Assembly (NCBI RefSeq): GCF_002796985.1
Contig: NZ_PEKX01000009.1
Coordinates: 186,001 to 250,000, forward strand
Source: Pseudomonas sp.
GTDB lineage: Bacteria > Pseudomonadota > Gammaproteobacteria > Pseudomonadales > Pseudomonadaceae
Length of the DNA stretch: 64,000 nt
Direction: 5' to 3'
In this document: positions 8,656 through 18,653 of the stretch, in pieces
How the letters are laid out: each line of letters starts with the position of its first letter
How positions within the stretch are numbered: the stretch's first letter is position 1
Position numbers and translations under genes: made by a program
Notes under the pieces: model-generated
Seen by the model: the letters and a program-made list of their open reading frames with translations, nothing else
The model's database searches: none
What the model was told of the DNA's origin: nothing

Positions 8656-9297
8656 ATGCGTAACCTGATTTTCACCGCCGCGCTTGCCTTCGCCGGCCTG
8701 TTCGCCCTCAACGCGAATGCCGCCGAGTTCGAAACTGGCAAGAACTACACCGAGCTGAACCAGGCCGTCCCAGTCTCCCAGCCCGGCAAGATCGAGGTGG
8801 TGGAGCTGTTCTGGTACGGTTGCCCGCACTGCTATGCCTTTGAACCGACCATCAACCCGTGGGTCGAGAAACTCCCCGCCGACGTGCACTTCGTGCGTAT
8901 CCCGGCCATGTTCGGCGGCGCGTGGAACATCCACGGCCAGCTGTTCCTGACCCTGGAATCCATGGGCGTGGAGAACAAGGTGCACCACGCGATCTTCGAG
9001 AAGCTGCACAACAGCCCGAAGGCGCTGACCACCCCGGAAGAAATGGCTGACTTCGTCGCCGAGCAGGGTGTCGACAAGGGCAAGTTCCTCAGCACCTACA
9101 ACTCCTTCGCCATCAAGGGCCAGGTCGAGAAGGCCAAGAAGCTGGCGATGGCCTACCAGATCAGCGGCGTACCGACCCTGGTCGTCAACGGCAAGTACCG
9201 CTTCGACATCGGTTCGGCCGGCGGCCCGGACGAGGCGCTGCAGCTGGCTGACCAGCTGATCGCCAAGGAGCGCGCCTCCGCCAAGGCCGCTCAGTAA
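8656..9297 (+). CDS. dsbA: Thiol:disulfide interchange protein DsbA
   Basis: A 213-residue periplasmic oxidase that puts disulfides into exported proteins. The signal peptide ends near NANAA (residue 23). The redox site is C56-P-H-C59 inside FWYGCPHCYAF, and the cis-proline loop is SGVPTLVVNGKY near residue 175. AAGGAG lies upstream of the ATG. The neighbours, cytochromes c upstream and an EEP nuclease downstream, match PA5489. Confidence 0.95.
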   Translation: MRNLIFTAALAFAGLFALNANAAEFETGKNYTELNQAVPVSQPGKIEVVELFWYGCPHCYAFEPTINPWVEKLPADVHFVRIPAMFGGAWNIHGQLFLTLESMGVENKVHHAIFEKLHNSPKALTTPEEMADFVAEQGVDKGKFLSTYNSFAIKGQVEKAKKLAMAYQISGVPTLVVNGKYRFDIGSAGGPDEALQLADQLIAKERASAKAAQ

Positions 9298-9309
9298 GGA
9301 CCGACGACG

Positions 9310-10182
9310 ATGCTGCGCCGGCGGACTCGTGATCGCGTCGCGGGGGCCTGCGTCCCACGGGTGAATGCTGCCCAGGGGACATCCGCCTGCCTGCCCGACG
9401 ACGGCCGGCTCCGCCTGCTCAGCTTCAACATCCAGGTCGGCATCAGTACCGAAAGGTACCGCCACTACCTGACCCGCGGCTGGCAGCATCTGCTGCCGGC
9501 CGCCGGGCGCGCTACCAACCTGCAGCGCATCGGCGAGCTGCTCCACGATTACGACGTGGTCGCCCTGCAGGAGGCCGACGGCGGCAGTATCCGTTCCGGC
9601 AACATCAACCAGGTCGAACACCTGGCTCAGCTTGGTGCCTTCCCCTACTGGTACCAGCAGCTCAACCGCAATCTCGGGCGCCTTGCCCAGCACAGCAACG
9701 GCCTGCTCAGCCGCCTGCAGCCCACCGCCCTGGAGGACCACCCGCTGCCCGGCCCGCCCGGACGCGGTGCGATCCTCATGCGCTTCGGTGAAGGCAAGGA
9801 TGCGCTGGCCGTGGTGATGATGCACCTGGCTCTTGGCGCGCGGACCCGTACCCGCCAGCTCGCCTACATTCGCGAGCTGTTGCAGGACTATCGCCACCAT
9901 GTGCTGATGGGCGACATGAACACCCATGCCACCGACCTGCTGGAAAGCTCGCCGCTGCGCGACCTCCAGCTCATCGCCCCGCAGGTCGAGGCCACCTTCC
10001 CCAGCTGGCGCCCGCAGCGCTGCCTGGACCACATCCTGCTCAGTTCCGAGCTGGCGCTGGAACGCGTCAGTGTCCTCCCGCACCCGATTTCCGACCACCT
10101 GCCCGTGGCCGTGGAAATCCGCCTGCCGGATGCCCTGCGTTCGTCCTCGTCGCTCGCCTTGCGCGGCGAGGCCCCTGAATGA
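9310..10182 (+). CDS. Endonuclease/exonuclease/phosphatase-family protein
   Basis: A 290-residue EEP-fold protein (PA5488 position). It keeps the family's metal and catalytic signatures: LLSFNIQVG (Asn), VVALQEADGG (Glu), MGDMNTHATD (Asp/Asn) and the final SDHLPV histidine. The substrate cannot be read from the sequence; relatives include AP endonucleases, DNase I-like enzymes and phospholipid phosphatases. The first 30 residues are basic with no convincing signal peptide. The start is 12 bp after dsbA, and the 3' end overlaps the GGDEF gene by four bases (ATGA), so the pair is translationally coupled. Confidence 0.85.
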   Translation: MLRRRTRDRVAGACVPRVNAAQGTSACLPDDGRLRLLSFNIQVGISTERYRHYLTRGWQHLLPAAGRATNLQRIGELLHDYDVVALQEADGGSIRSGNINQVEHLAQLGAFPYWYQQLNRNLGRLAQHSNGLLSRLQPTALEDHPLPGPPGRGAILMRFGEGKDALAVVMMHLALGARTRTRQLAYIRELLQDYRHHVLMGDMNTHATDLLESSPLRDLQLIAPQVEATFPSWRPQRCLDHILLSSELALERVSVLPHPISDHLPVAVEIRLPDALRSSSSLALRGEAPE

Positions 10183-12092
10183 GTCGCGACGACGACCAAC
10201 GCTGGAAACAGAAGTACCTGGACAATCTCGAGCAGCAGGAAAAGCTCGAGCGCCGCTGGGATGCCCGCCTCGACCTGCTGCGTCGCGGCCTGGTGCGCAG
10301 CAGCCTGGCCGCCGAAGGCAGCGACAAGGCGGTAGACGCCTGCATGAAGGAGCTGCGCGAGGTGCTGCGCCGCGACGAGATGGACGCCGGCCTGTCGCGG
10401 CTGATTCCGCAGCTGGAGAAGGCTGTGCTCGACTCCGAGCAGCGCCGCCAGCAGCGCATCGAGCAGAACATCGCCGCCCTCAGCCAGTTGTCCCAGCAAT
10501 TGCTGTCGGTGGAGATGCCGGGTGACGTGCGCAAGCCGCTCAAGCGCCTGGCCAAGGACATTCCCAGCCGCGCCAGCAGTTCCCGCGAGCTGCCGGTGCT
10601 GCTCAGCGAACTGAGCCGCCTGCAGCGCCAGGTGCTGGAACACTTCGGTGACGGTTCGGCGGAGCAGCGCCCCGGTTTCCTGCAACGGCTGTTTGGCGGC
10701 CGCGACAGCGATTCGGCGGAAATACCGGAGTCGGCGCCTGCCACACCTGTCGTCGCACCAGAGCACGTACCCATCGCTGAAGCCGCGGTGGATACGCCGC
10801 CGCTCACCAACCCCCAGCCCGCAGCACCGCCCCTTGTTCCTGTCGAGGCGGCTGTCGCGGAAGCCGTCGCCGAGCCGGTCATTGCCCAGGCCGAAGCAAT
10901 CACCCAGACGCCTGTAGCGGAACCTGTCGGCCGCGACGAGGCTGCGCTGCTCGACAGCCTGCCGGTGCCGCCGGGCCTGTTCGGTACGCCGGAAGAGGCG
11001 CGCCAGGCCAGCGACCCCTACGCCCTGCCGCCACGCCCGGAGCCTGGCTACAGCGCCGTGGCGCCGCACATCGAGGCCAGCCTGCTGCACCTGCTGGACG
11101 AGATGCATCTGCCACTCGCGCAGCAGCCCCAGGCCGAGGCGCTACGCTCGCGCATTCACGGCAGCCTCAACTGGTACGAGCTGGTGCCAGTGCTGGACGA
11201 CCTGGGGGTGCTGGTGCTGTCGCTCAACGACAGCGGCCAGCGAGAGTTCGAAGGCTACCTGCATCAGCTCAATGATCGTCTGGCCGCTTTCCTCGATGGA
11301 CTGCAAGCCGTGCAGGAGAACCACAGCGGCTCCAGTTCCAGTGCCCGCGACCTGGACGACACTCTGCGCGAACAGGTCAGCGGCCTGAAGGAAAGCGTGC
11401 TGGAGGCCACCGACCTGGAAGGCCTCAAGCGCAACGTGGAATCCCGCTTGCAAGGTCTGGTGGGCACCATGGACCGCTTCCGCGAGGAGCGCGAGGTCCG
11501 TGAGCGCGAAGTGGGCGAACGCATCCAGTCGCTGGTAACGCGCGTTTCCAGCATGGAAGAGGAGGCCCGGACCTTCCAGGCCAACATCGAGGACCAGCGC
11601 CAGAAAGCAATGACCGACGCCCTGACCGGCCTGCCCAACCGCGCCGCCCTGAGCGAACGCCTGGATCTGGAAGTCTCGCGCTGGCAGCGCTACGGCGGCG
11701 ACCTGCTGTTGGCGGTGCTGGATGTCGACCACTTCAAGCGCATCAACGACGACTTCGGCCACCTGGCCGGAGACAAGGTGCTGAAGATCATCGCCAACGA
11801 ACTGGCCAAGCGCGTGCGCAAGACCGACTTCATCGCCCGCTACGGTGGCGAGGAGTTCGTCGTGCTGCTGCCGGCCACGCCACTGGAGGGCGGGCAGCAG
11901 TTGCTCGATGTATTGCGTGGCGCCATCGAGGCTTGCCCGTTCCACTTCAAGGGTGAGCGCCTGAGCATCACTTGCTCGGCGGGCCTCACGGCCTTCCGCG
12001 AAGGCGAGCGCGCCGACAGCGTTTTCGAGCGTGCCGACCAGGCGCTGTACCGTGCCAAGCGCGGTGGGCGTAACCGCCTCGAAGTCGACTGA
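10179..12092 (+). CDS. dgcP: GGDEF diguanylate cyclase (DgcP-like, PA5487 position)
   Basis: A 637-residue c-di-GMP synthase. The C-terminal GGDEF domain (about 475-637) is intact: DALTGLPNRAAL at its start, DVDHFKRINDDFGH, and the active signature RYGGEEFVVLLP near residue 555. RKTD five residues before the signature is a feedback I-site (RxxD). The N-terminal 270 residues are helical and Q/E/L-rich, followed by a proline/alanine linker (about 185-260). A second helical, coiled-coil region lies before the catalytic domain. There are no membrane segments. In P. aeruginosa the PA5487 protein is, from memory, a pole-localised cyclase affecting biofilm; the gene name is given on that basis. Confidence 0.85.
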   Translation: MSRDDDQRWKQKYLDNLEQQEKLERRWDARLDLLRRGLVRSSLAAEGSDKAVDACMKELREVLRRDEMDAGLSRLIPQLEKAVLDSEQRRQQRIEQNIAALSQLSQQLLSVEMPGDVRKPLKRLAKDIPSRASSSRELPVLLSELSRLQRQVLEHFGDGSAEQRPGFLQRLFGGRDSDSAEIPESAPATPVVAPEHVPIAEAAVDTPPLTNPQPAAPPLVPVEAAVAEAVAEPVIAQAEAITQTPVAEPVGRDEAALLDSLPVPPGLFGTPEEARQASDPYALPPRPEPGYSAVAPHIEASLLHLLDEMHLPLAQQPQAEALRSRIHGSLNWYELVPVLDDLGVLVLSLNDSGQREFEGYLHQLNDRLAAFLDGLQAVQENHSGSSSSARDLDDTLREQVSGLKESVLEATDLEGLKRNVESRLQGLVGTMDRFREEREVREREVGERIQSLVTRVSSMEEEARTFQANIEDQRQKAMTDALTGLPNRAALSERLDLEVSRWQRYGGDLLLAVLDVDHFKRINDDFGHLAGDKVLKIIANELAKRVRKTDFIARYGGEEFVVLLPATPLEGGQQLLDVLRGAIEACPFHFKGERLSITCSAGLTAFREGERADSVFERADQALYRAKRGGRNRLEVD

Positions 12093-12105
12093 AGCGACGG
12101 CTCTT

Positions 12106-12230
12106 GTAGGAGCGAGCTTGCTCGCGAACCCCGCCGTTGCCGGTGATCATCGCGGACGGAGTCCGCTCCTACGGGGCATGCAGCTCTTGTGGGGCGGATG
12201 GAGCCGATTCGCGAGCAAGCTCGCTCCTAC
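12106..12230. repeat. Composite REP: family A doublet enclosing a family B unit
   Basis: A family A copy at 12106-12128 and its inverted partner at 12208-12230 enclose an inverted family B unit (GCGGACGGAGTCCGC core) at 12149-12172. The cluster fills most of the gap between the GGDEF gene and glmR, genes that are far apart in PAO1 numbering (PA5487 and PA5550). Confidence 0.85.
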
Positions 12231-12302
12231 AGGAAAACCTTCCGTTTGCGCCAGAAAATCTTGACGAACGAAAGTTATTAGGTTTTGATTCGCGCAATTA
12301 TC

Positions 12303-12315
12303 TTTCGAATCGAAA
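12303..12315. promoter_or_regulatory. Candidate DeoR-type operator upstream of glmR
   Basis: A 13-bp palindrome TTTCG-AAT-CGAAA ends 11 bp before the glmR ATG. Related CGAAA/CGAAC half-sites occur at 12264-12273. DeoR-family repressors such as GlpR bind repeated TTCG/CGAAA half-sites, so autoregulation by GlmR is plausible. Confidence 0.5.
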
Positions 12316-12326
12316 CTTTGTCGTTC

Positions 12327-13097
12327 ATGTCGAAACGCAATACACCGCAACGTCGCCACGACATCCTGGCGCTGCTCGTCGAACAGGGCGAAGTCAGCGT
12401 GGATGATCTCGCGCGCCGCTTCGCCACCTCCGAGGTGACCATCCGCAAGGACCTGGCCGCCCTCGAAGGCAATGGCCTGCTGCTGCGCCGCTACGGTGGC
12501 GCGGTGCCGATGCCCCATGAGCTGATCGCCGAGCCGAGCCAGCCCCTGTCGCGCTACAAGCAGGCTATCGGCCGGGCTGCGGCGGGATGCATTCGCGAGC
12601 ATGCACGGATCATCATCGACAGCGGCAGCACCACCGCCGCACTGATCCCGGAGCTGGGGCGCAAGCCCGGCCTGGTGGTGATGACCAACTCCCTGAGCGT
12701 GGCCAATGCCCTGCGCGAGCTGGAGCGCGAGCCGGTGCTGTTGATGACCGGTGGCACCTGGGACCCGCACTCCGAGTCGTTCCAGGGGCAGGTGGCCGAA
12801 CAGGTGCTGCGCTCCTACGATTTCGATCAGCTGTTCATCGGCGCCACCGGGCTGGACCTCGAGCGCGGCACGACGACTTTCAACGAGCTGCTGGGCCTGA
12901 GCCGAGTGATGGCCGAGGTCGCCCGTGAGGTGATCGTCATGGCCGAGTCCGACAAGCTGGGCAGGCGCATTCCCAACCTGGAACTGCCGTGGAGCAGCGT
13001 CCAGACCCTGATTACCGACGAACGCCTGAGCGATGAAGCGTTCGAACTGATCCAGGCGCGCGGCGTGAAAGTGATCCGCGCGCGCTGTGAAGACTGA
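12327..13097 (+). CDS. glmR: DeoR-family regulator GlmR
   Basis: A 256-residue repressor. The N-terminal DeoR winged helix-turn-helix (about 6-60) includes VDDLARRFATSEVTIRKDL, and the C-terminal sugar-phosphate sensor domain starts near residue 75 (DSGSTTAALIPEL, NSLSVANAL). ATG 12327 (MSKRNTPQRRH) is taken by homology to PA5550; an upstream in-frame ATG at 12285 lies within the probable promoter. It lies 15 bp before glmS, and in P. aeruginosa the pair controls amino-sugar supply for the cell wall. Confidence 0.88.
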   Translation: MSKRNTPQRRHDILALLVEQGEVSVDDLARRFATSEVTIRKDLAALEGNGLLLRRYGGAVPMPHELIAEPSQPLSRYKQAIGRAAAGCIREHARIIIDSGSTTAALIPELGRKPGLVVMTNSLSVANALRELEREPVLLMTGGTWDPHSESFQGQVAEQVLRSYDFDQLFIGATGLDLERGTTTFNELLGLSRVMAEVAREVIVMAESDKLGRRIPNLELPWSSVQTLITDERLSDEAFELIQARGVKVIRARCED

Positions 13098-13112
13098 CAG
13101 GAGAACCAAGCC

Positions 13113-14948
<1,836 letters not shown>

Positions 14949-14981
14949 GCCCGTCACGATCGAGCAGGCGCGACGACAGAG

Positions 14982-15004
14982 AGGTCCCTTCGGGGGCCTT
15001 TTTT
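14982..15004 (+). terminator. Intrinsic terminator after glmS
   Basis: AGGTCCC / GGGGCCT stem (one G-T pair) with a TTCG loop and a run of six Ts. Confidence 0.88.
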
Positions 15005-15480
15005 CGTTTCAGGGCGCTGGAATTTCGGGGGAGATGGCGGGGGGAAGATCAACATTCCCCCGGTGCCTGCACGTCCGGGGGTGTGGACGGGGCACCGAGG
15101 CCAGGCGGCTTGAGCCGCTACACAAGGGGAATGGAAATCGACCTTGTCTTGTGGACAAGGTCGGACTCCTGCCCTGCGAGGGGTACCTGACAAGTCTCCC
15201 GCAGGGCCGGGAGCGGGCCAACGATAGAAGCTGGCTACTGGCCGGTCAATCGGAAACGACAAACGCGCGTTCACAACCGTCCGATATTCGAACCGAAAGA
15301 GCCGTTCCATCCCACGGATTTCGTTAGCCGGCTATCGGAGGTGTCTATACTGTTTCCGAATGTGTCTGCGAAAAACTGCGCTCTGCAGTCAGACGCGGAC
15401 ACGGGACGGCAGAGGGATTTCCGTCCATCGAGACGGGATGTAGCTGTACCGCCAAGAGAGTTCACGACAAGAGAATCCCC
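15005..15480. other. 476-bp gene-free region with three stem-loops and a promoter
   Basis: There is no credible gene here. It holds three consecutive inverted repeats: CGGTGCC/GGCACCG at 15061-15067 and 15091-15097 (with an inner CGTCC/GGACG), CGACCTTGTC/GACAAGGTCG at 15139-15163, and GCCCTGCG/CGCAGGGC at 15171-15207. A possible -10 TATACT lies at 15346-15351 with a weak -35, giving the dicarboxylate transporter a leader of about 125 bases. None of the stem-loops has a T-run. Confidence 0.5.
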
Positions 15481-16785
15481 ATGAACGCACCTGCCGCACC
15501 GCAGTATTCCGCCCACGAGCGCCGTTCGCGCATCCTTGCCATCGTCGGCGCTTCGTCGGGCAACCTGGTGGAGTGGTTCGACTTCTACGTCTACGCCTTC
15601 ACTGCCTTGTATTTCGCCCACGCCTTCTTCCCTTCGGACGACCCGACGGTGCAGTTGCTCAATACCGCCGGGGTGTTCGCCGCTGGCTTCCTGATGCGCC
15701 CCATCGGCGGCTGGCTGTTCGGCCGTATCGCCGACAAGAAGGGCCGCAAGACCGCGATGATGATCTCGGTGCTGATGATGTGTGGCGGCTCGCTGGCCAT
15801 CGCGGTGATGCCCACCTACGCGAGTATCGGCGTCGCGGCACCCGGGTTGCTGTTGCTCGCGAGGCTGTTCCAGGGGTTGTCAGTGGGCGGCGAGTACGGC
15901 ACCAGCGCGACTTACATGAGCGAAGTGGCGCTCAAGGGCCAGCGCGGCTTCTTCGCTTCCTTCCAGTACGTCACCCTGATCGGCGGCCAACTGCTGGCCG
16001 TGCTGGTGGTGGTGATCCTGCAGCAACTGCTGACTACCGAGGAGCTGCGCGAGTGGGGCTGGCGGATTCCCTTCGTGGTCGGCGCGATCACCGCGGTGAT
16101 CGCCTTCTACCTGCGCCGTTCGCTGAGCGAGACGGCCAAGGAGTCCAACCTCAATCGCAAGGAATCGGGCACGCTCACCGAGCTGTTCACCCATCACAAA
16201 CGCGCCTTCTTCACCGTGCTCGGCTTCACTGCCGGCGGCTCGTTGATCTTCTACACCTTCACTACTTACATGCAGAAATACCTGGTGAACACCGCGGGGA
16301 TGGACCCGAAGGTGGCCAGTGGTGTCATGACCTTCGCGCTGTTCTGCTACATGTGCATGCAGCCGCTGTTCGGCGCGCTGTCCGACCGCATCGGCCGCAA
16401 GACTTCGATGCTCTGGTTCGGCGTCCTGGGGATGCTCTTCACCTGGCCGATCCTTTCGGCGTTGAAGGCCGTGAGTAGCCCCTACATGGCCTTCGTGCTG
16501 ATCATCGCGGCCATGGCCATCGTCAGCCTGTACACCTCGATCAGCGGCCTGATCAAGGCGGAGATGTTCCCGCCGCAGATCCGCGCCCTGGGTGTCGGTC
16601 TGTCCTACGCGGTAGGCAACGCCATCTTCGGCGGCTCCGCCGAGTACGCCGCGCTGGGCCTGAAGAGCATCGGCATGGAGGAGGTGTTCTACCTCTACGT
16701 TTCGGTCATGTGCGGCGTGGCGCTGCTGGTCTGCCTGCTGCTGCCGGACTTGCGCAAGGTCAGCTACCTCAACGACGAGGACTGA
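15481..16785 (+). CDS. MFS C5-dicarboxylate/alpha-ketoglutarate:H+ symporter (MHS family)
   Basis: A 434-residue, 12-helix inner-membrane carrier of the metabolite:H+ symporter subfamily. Signatures are EWFDFYVYAF in helix 1, GRIADKKGRKTAM in loop 2-3, the GGEYG motif of MHS carriers in ARLFQGLSVGGEYGTSATYM, and a second GALSDRIGRKTS in loop 8-9. It resembles KgtP and PA5530; the latter is reported to import alpha-ketoglutarate and glutarate in P. aeruginosa. In PAO1 it is not next to glmS. The 3' end is 13 bp from the convergent DHA2 exporter gene. Confidence 0.82.
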   Translation: MNAPAAPQYSAHERRSRILAIVGASSGNLVEWFDFYVYAFTALYFAHAFFPSDDPTVQLLNTAGVFAAGFLMRPIGGWLFGRIADKKGRKTAMMISVLMMCGGSLAIAVMPTYASIGVAAPGLLLLARLFQGLSVGGEYGTSATYMSEVALKGQRGFFASFQYVTLIGGQLLAVLVVVILQQLLTTEELREWGWRIPFVVGAITAVIAFYLRRSLSETAKESNLNRKESGTLTELFTHHKRAFFTVLGFTAGGSLIFYTFTTYMQKYLVNTAGMDPKVASGVMTFALFCYMCMQPLFGALSDRIGRKTSMLWFGVLGMLFTWPILSALKAVSSPYMAFVLIIAAMAIVSLYTSISGLIKAEMFPPQIRALGVGLSYAVGNAIFGGSAEYAALGLKSIGMEEVFYLYVSVMCGVALLVCLLLPDLRKVSYLNDED

Positions 16786-16798
16786 CCCCGCGCCTTCG

Positions 16799-18286
16799 TC
16801 AATCGTTGCCACGGCCGCGCAGTGCGTGGTCGGGCAGCGCCAGGGCGATCAGCAGGGCCAGGGCGCCGAAGCCTGCGTTGATCAGGAACAGGTGCCCGAA
16901 TACCCCATCCAGCGTGAGCCGCTGCGCCTCGTGGCCGGCGCCGCTGAGGCTGGCCAGCAGCGCGCTGGCCGACAGCCCGTGACCCGCTTCCCCCGCCAGC
17001 GGCTGCAGCATCGCCAGCAGCAGCGCGGACATCAGTGCGATCCCCACCGCGCCGCCCAGTGAACGGAACAGCGTGATGTTGCTGGTCGCCACACCCAGGT
17101 GTTTCGTCTCCACGGCGCTCTGCGCCGCCACCAGGCTGGTGGGGAACTGTGTGCCGGCAGCGATCCCGGTGAGCAGCATGCAGATTCCCGAGAGGACGAA
17201 CGCACTTGGCGGCGTCAGCGCCAGACCGGCAATCGCCAGCGGCATCAACAGGGCGCCACCGACGATCTGTGGCTTGTAGCGGCCGATGATCGCGGTGAGA
17301 CGGCCGCAGCAGTACGCGCCGATCGGTACGCCCATGGCCAGCGGCAGCAGGTGCAGCGCCGCGCTGTCCGCGCCCGCGCCGGTCACCGACTGGAAGCGCA
17401 GCGGCACCAGCACCGACAGCGAGATGACCTGGAAGCTGGCGAAGAAGCTGATCAGCCAGCTCAGGGTGGCTGCGCGAATACCGAACAGGTGCATCGGCAC
17501 CAGTGGCTCCGGTGCGCGGCGTTCCTGTGCGACGAACAGTGCGATCAGCACCAGCGCGGCGGTGAATAGCGCAAGCATCTGCGGATCGCTCCAGCGTGCG
17601 CCCTGTCCGACTTCGGTGATTGCCAGCAGCAGGCTGCCCAGACCGGCGATCATCAACAGGGTGCCGGTGTAGTCGATCACTGGCTTGCGCCCTGGCACCG
17701 GCAGACCACGTAGAGTACGGCGGGACACCGCGAGGGCGACCAGGCCCACCGGCAAGTTGATCAGGAATACCCAGCGCCACGACAGATACTCGGTGAGCAG
17801 CCCGCCGAGCACCGGGCCGGCGATGCTCGCCACCGCGTACATGCTGCTGAAATAGCCCTGGTAGCGGCCGCGCTCGCGCGGCGGAACGATGTCGCCGATG
17901 ATCGCCTGGCTCACCGACATCATGCCGCCGGCACCGATGCCTTGCAGCACGCGGGCAAACACCAGTTGCTCCATGCTCTGGGCGGCGCCGCAGAGCAGCG
18001 AGGCGACGGTGAACAGGCCGATGGCGAAGAGCATCAGCACGCGGCGGCCGTAGAGGTCACCGAGCTTGCCGTAGATCGGCATGGAGATGGTCATCGCCAC
18101 CATGTAGCCGGAGATGACCCAGGCGAGCAGGTCGAAATCGCCGAAGCCGGCGGAGATCGCCGGCAGGGACACGGCGACGATGGTCTGGTCGAGCGCGCCG
18201 AGGAAAATCGCCAGCATCAGCCCCACCAGCACGGTGCGGACCGCCGGACGCGGCTCGGAATAGGTATTCAAGAGGGTCCCCTTCAC
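16799..18286 (-). CDS. DHA2-family (EmrB/QacA-like) multidrug exporter
   Basis: A 495-residue inner-membrane MFS protein of the 14-helix DHA2 drug:H+ antiporter type. LDQTIVAVSLPAIS in helix 1 is the subfamily motif D1, GKLGDLYGRRVLM is motif A, and GPVLGGLLTEYLSWRWVF is motif C. I chose GTG 18286 because GGAGGA lies 8 bases upstream; the frame remains open further upstream without family-like sequence, and a TTG at 18271 is a second option. The upstream gap has direct GCATAGCG repeats at 18418 and 18438 that could be an operator. The substrate is unknown. Confidence 0.8.
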   Translation of the reverse strand: MKGTLLNTYSEPRPAVRTVLVGLMLAIFLGALDQTIVAVSLPAISAGFGDFDLLAWVISGYMVAMTISMPIYGKLGDLYGRRVLMLFAIGLFTVASLLCGAAQSMEQLVFARVLQGIGAGGMMSVSQAIIGDIVPPRERGRYQGYFSSMYAVASIAGPVLGGLLTEYLSWRWVFLINLPVGLVALAVSRRTLRGLPVPGRKPVIDYTGTLLMIAGLGSLLLAITEVGQGARWSDPQMLALFTAALVLIALFVAQERRAPEPLVPMHLFGIRAATLSWLISFFASFQVISLSVLVPLRFQSVTGAGADSAALHLLPLAMGVPIGAYCCGRLTAIIGRYKPQIVGGALLMPLAIAGLALTPPSAFVLSGICMLLTGIAAGTQFPTSLVAAQSAVETKHLGVATSNITLFRSLGGAVGIALMSALLLAMLQPLAGEAGHGLSASALLASLSGAGHEAQRLTLDGVFGHLFLINAGFGALALLIALALPDHALRGRGND

Positions 18287-18653
18287 AGCAGCGGTCCTCC
18301 GGTCGGAATGCGCGCGGAGGGGGCCACAGTGTAGTGCAATGGAGCGACGATCTGTCACGCCGTCGTCATCGTTACCAGGCAGGAAAGGCTCTATCTCAGG
18401 GCGGACAACGATAGGTGGCATAGCGGCTGCTACGCTTGCATAGCGAACTATTCTTTCGAGCGTAGTCTTGGGTGCAAGGGACCTGTCGCGAGTTTCTGTG
18501 GAACGCTTTGCGCCGGGGAGCGCTCCACTGCAAAGAAGCCGGCAGGCCCACCGCTGCGGTCGGAGCCCGATAGTTTTCCGCGGGCCAGGCCATAGGCGAA
18601 GGCTATGGAGGAGCTGGTCTATAGTTTTTCAGCCCTGTGACCAGGAGGTTCGC
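18287..18653. promoter_or_regulatory. Divergent promoter region between DHA2 exporter and cfa
   Basis: The 367 bp between divergent genes has no gene. CTATAG at 18619-18624, about 30 bp before the cfa ATG, resembles an RpoS-type extended -10 (CTATACT); cfa genes of pseudomonads are sigma-S controlled. Two GCATAGCG direct repeats start 20 bp apart (18418 and 18438). Confidence 0.45.

Noticed and set aside
13098..13112. glmS ribozyme
   Set aside because: The gap before glmS is only 15 bp, far too short for the ribozyme, which is a Gram-positive feature.
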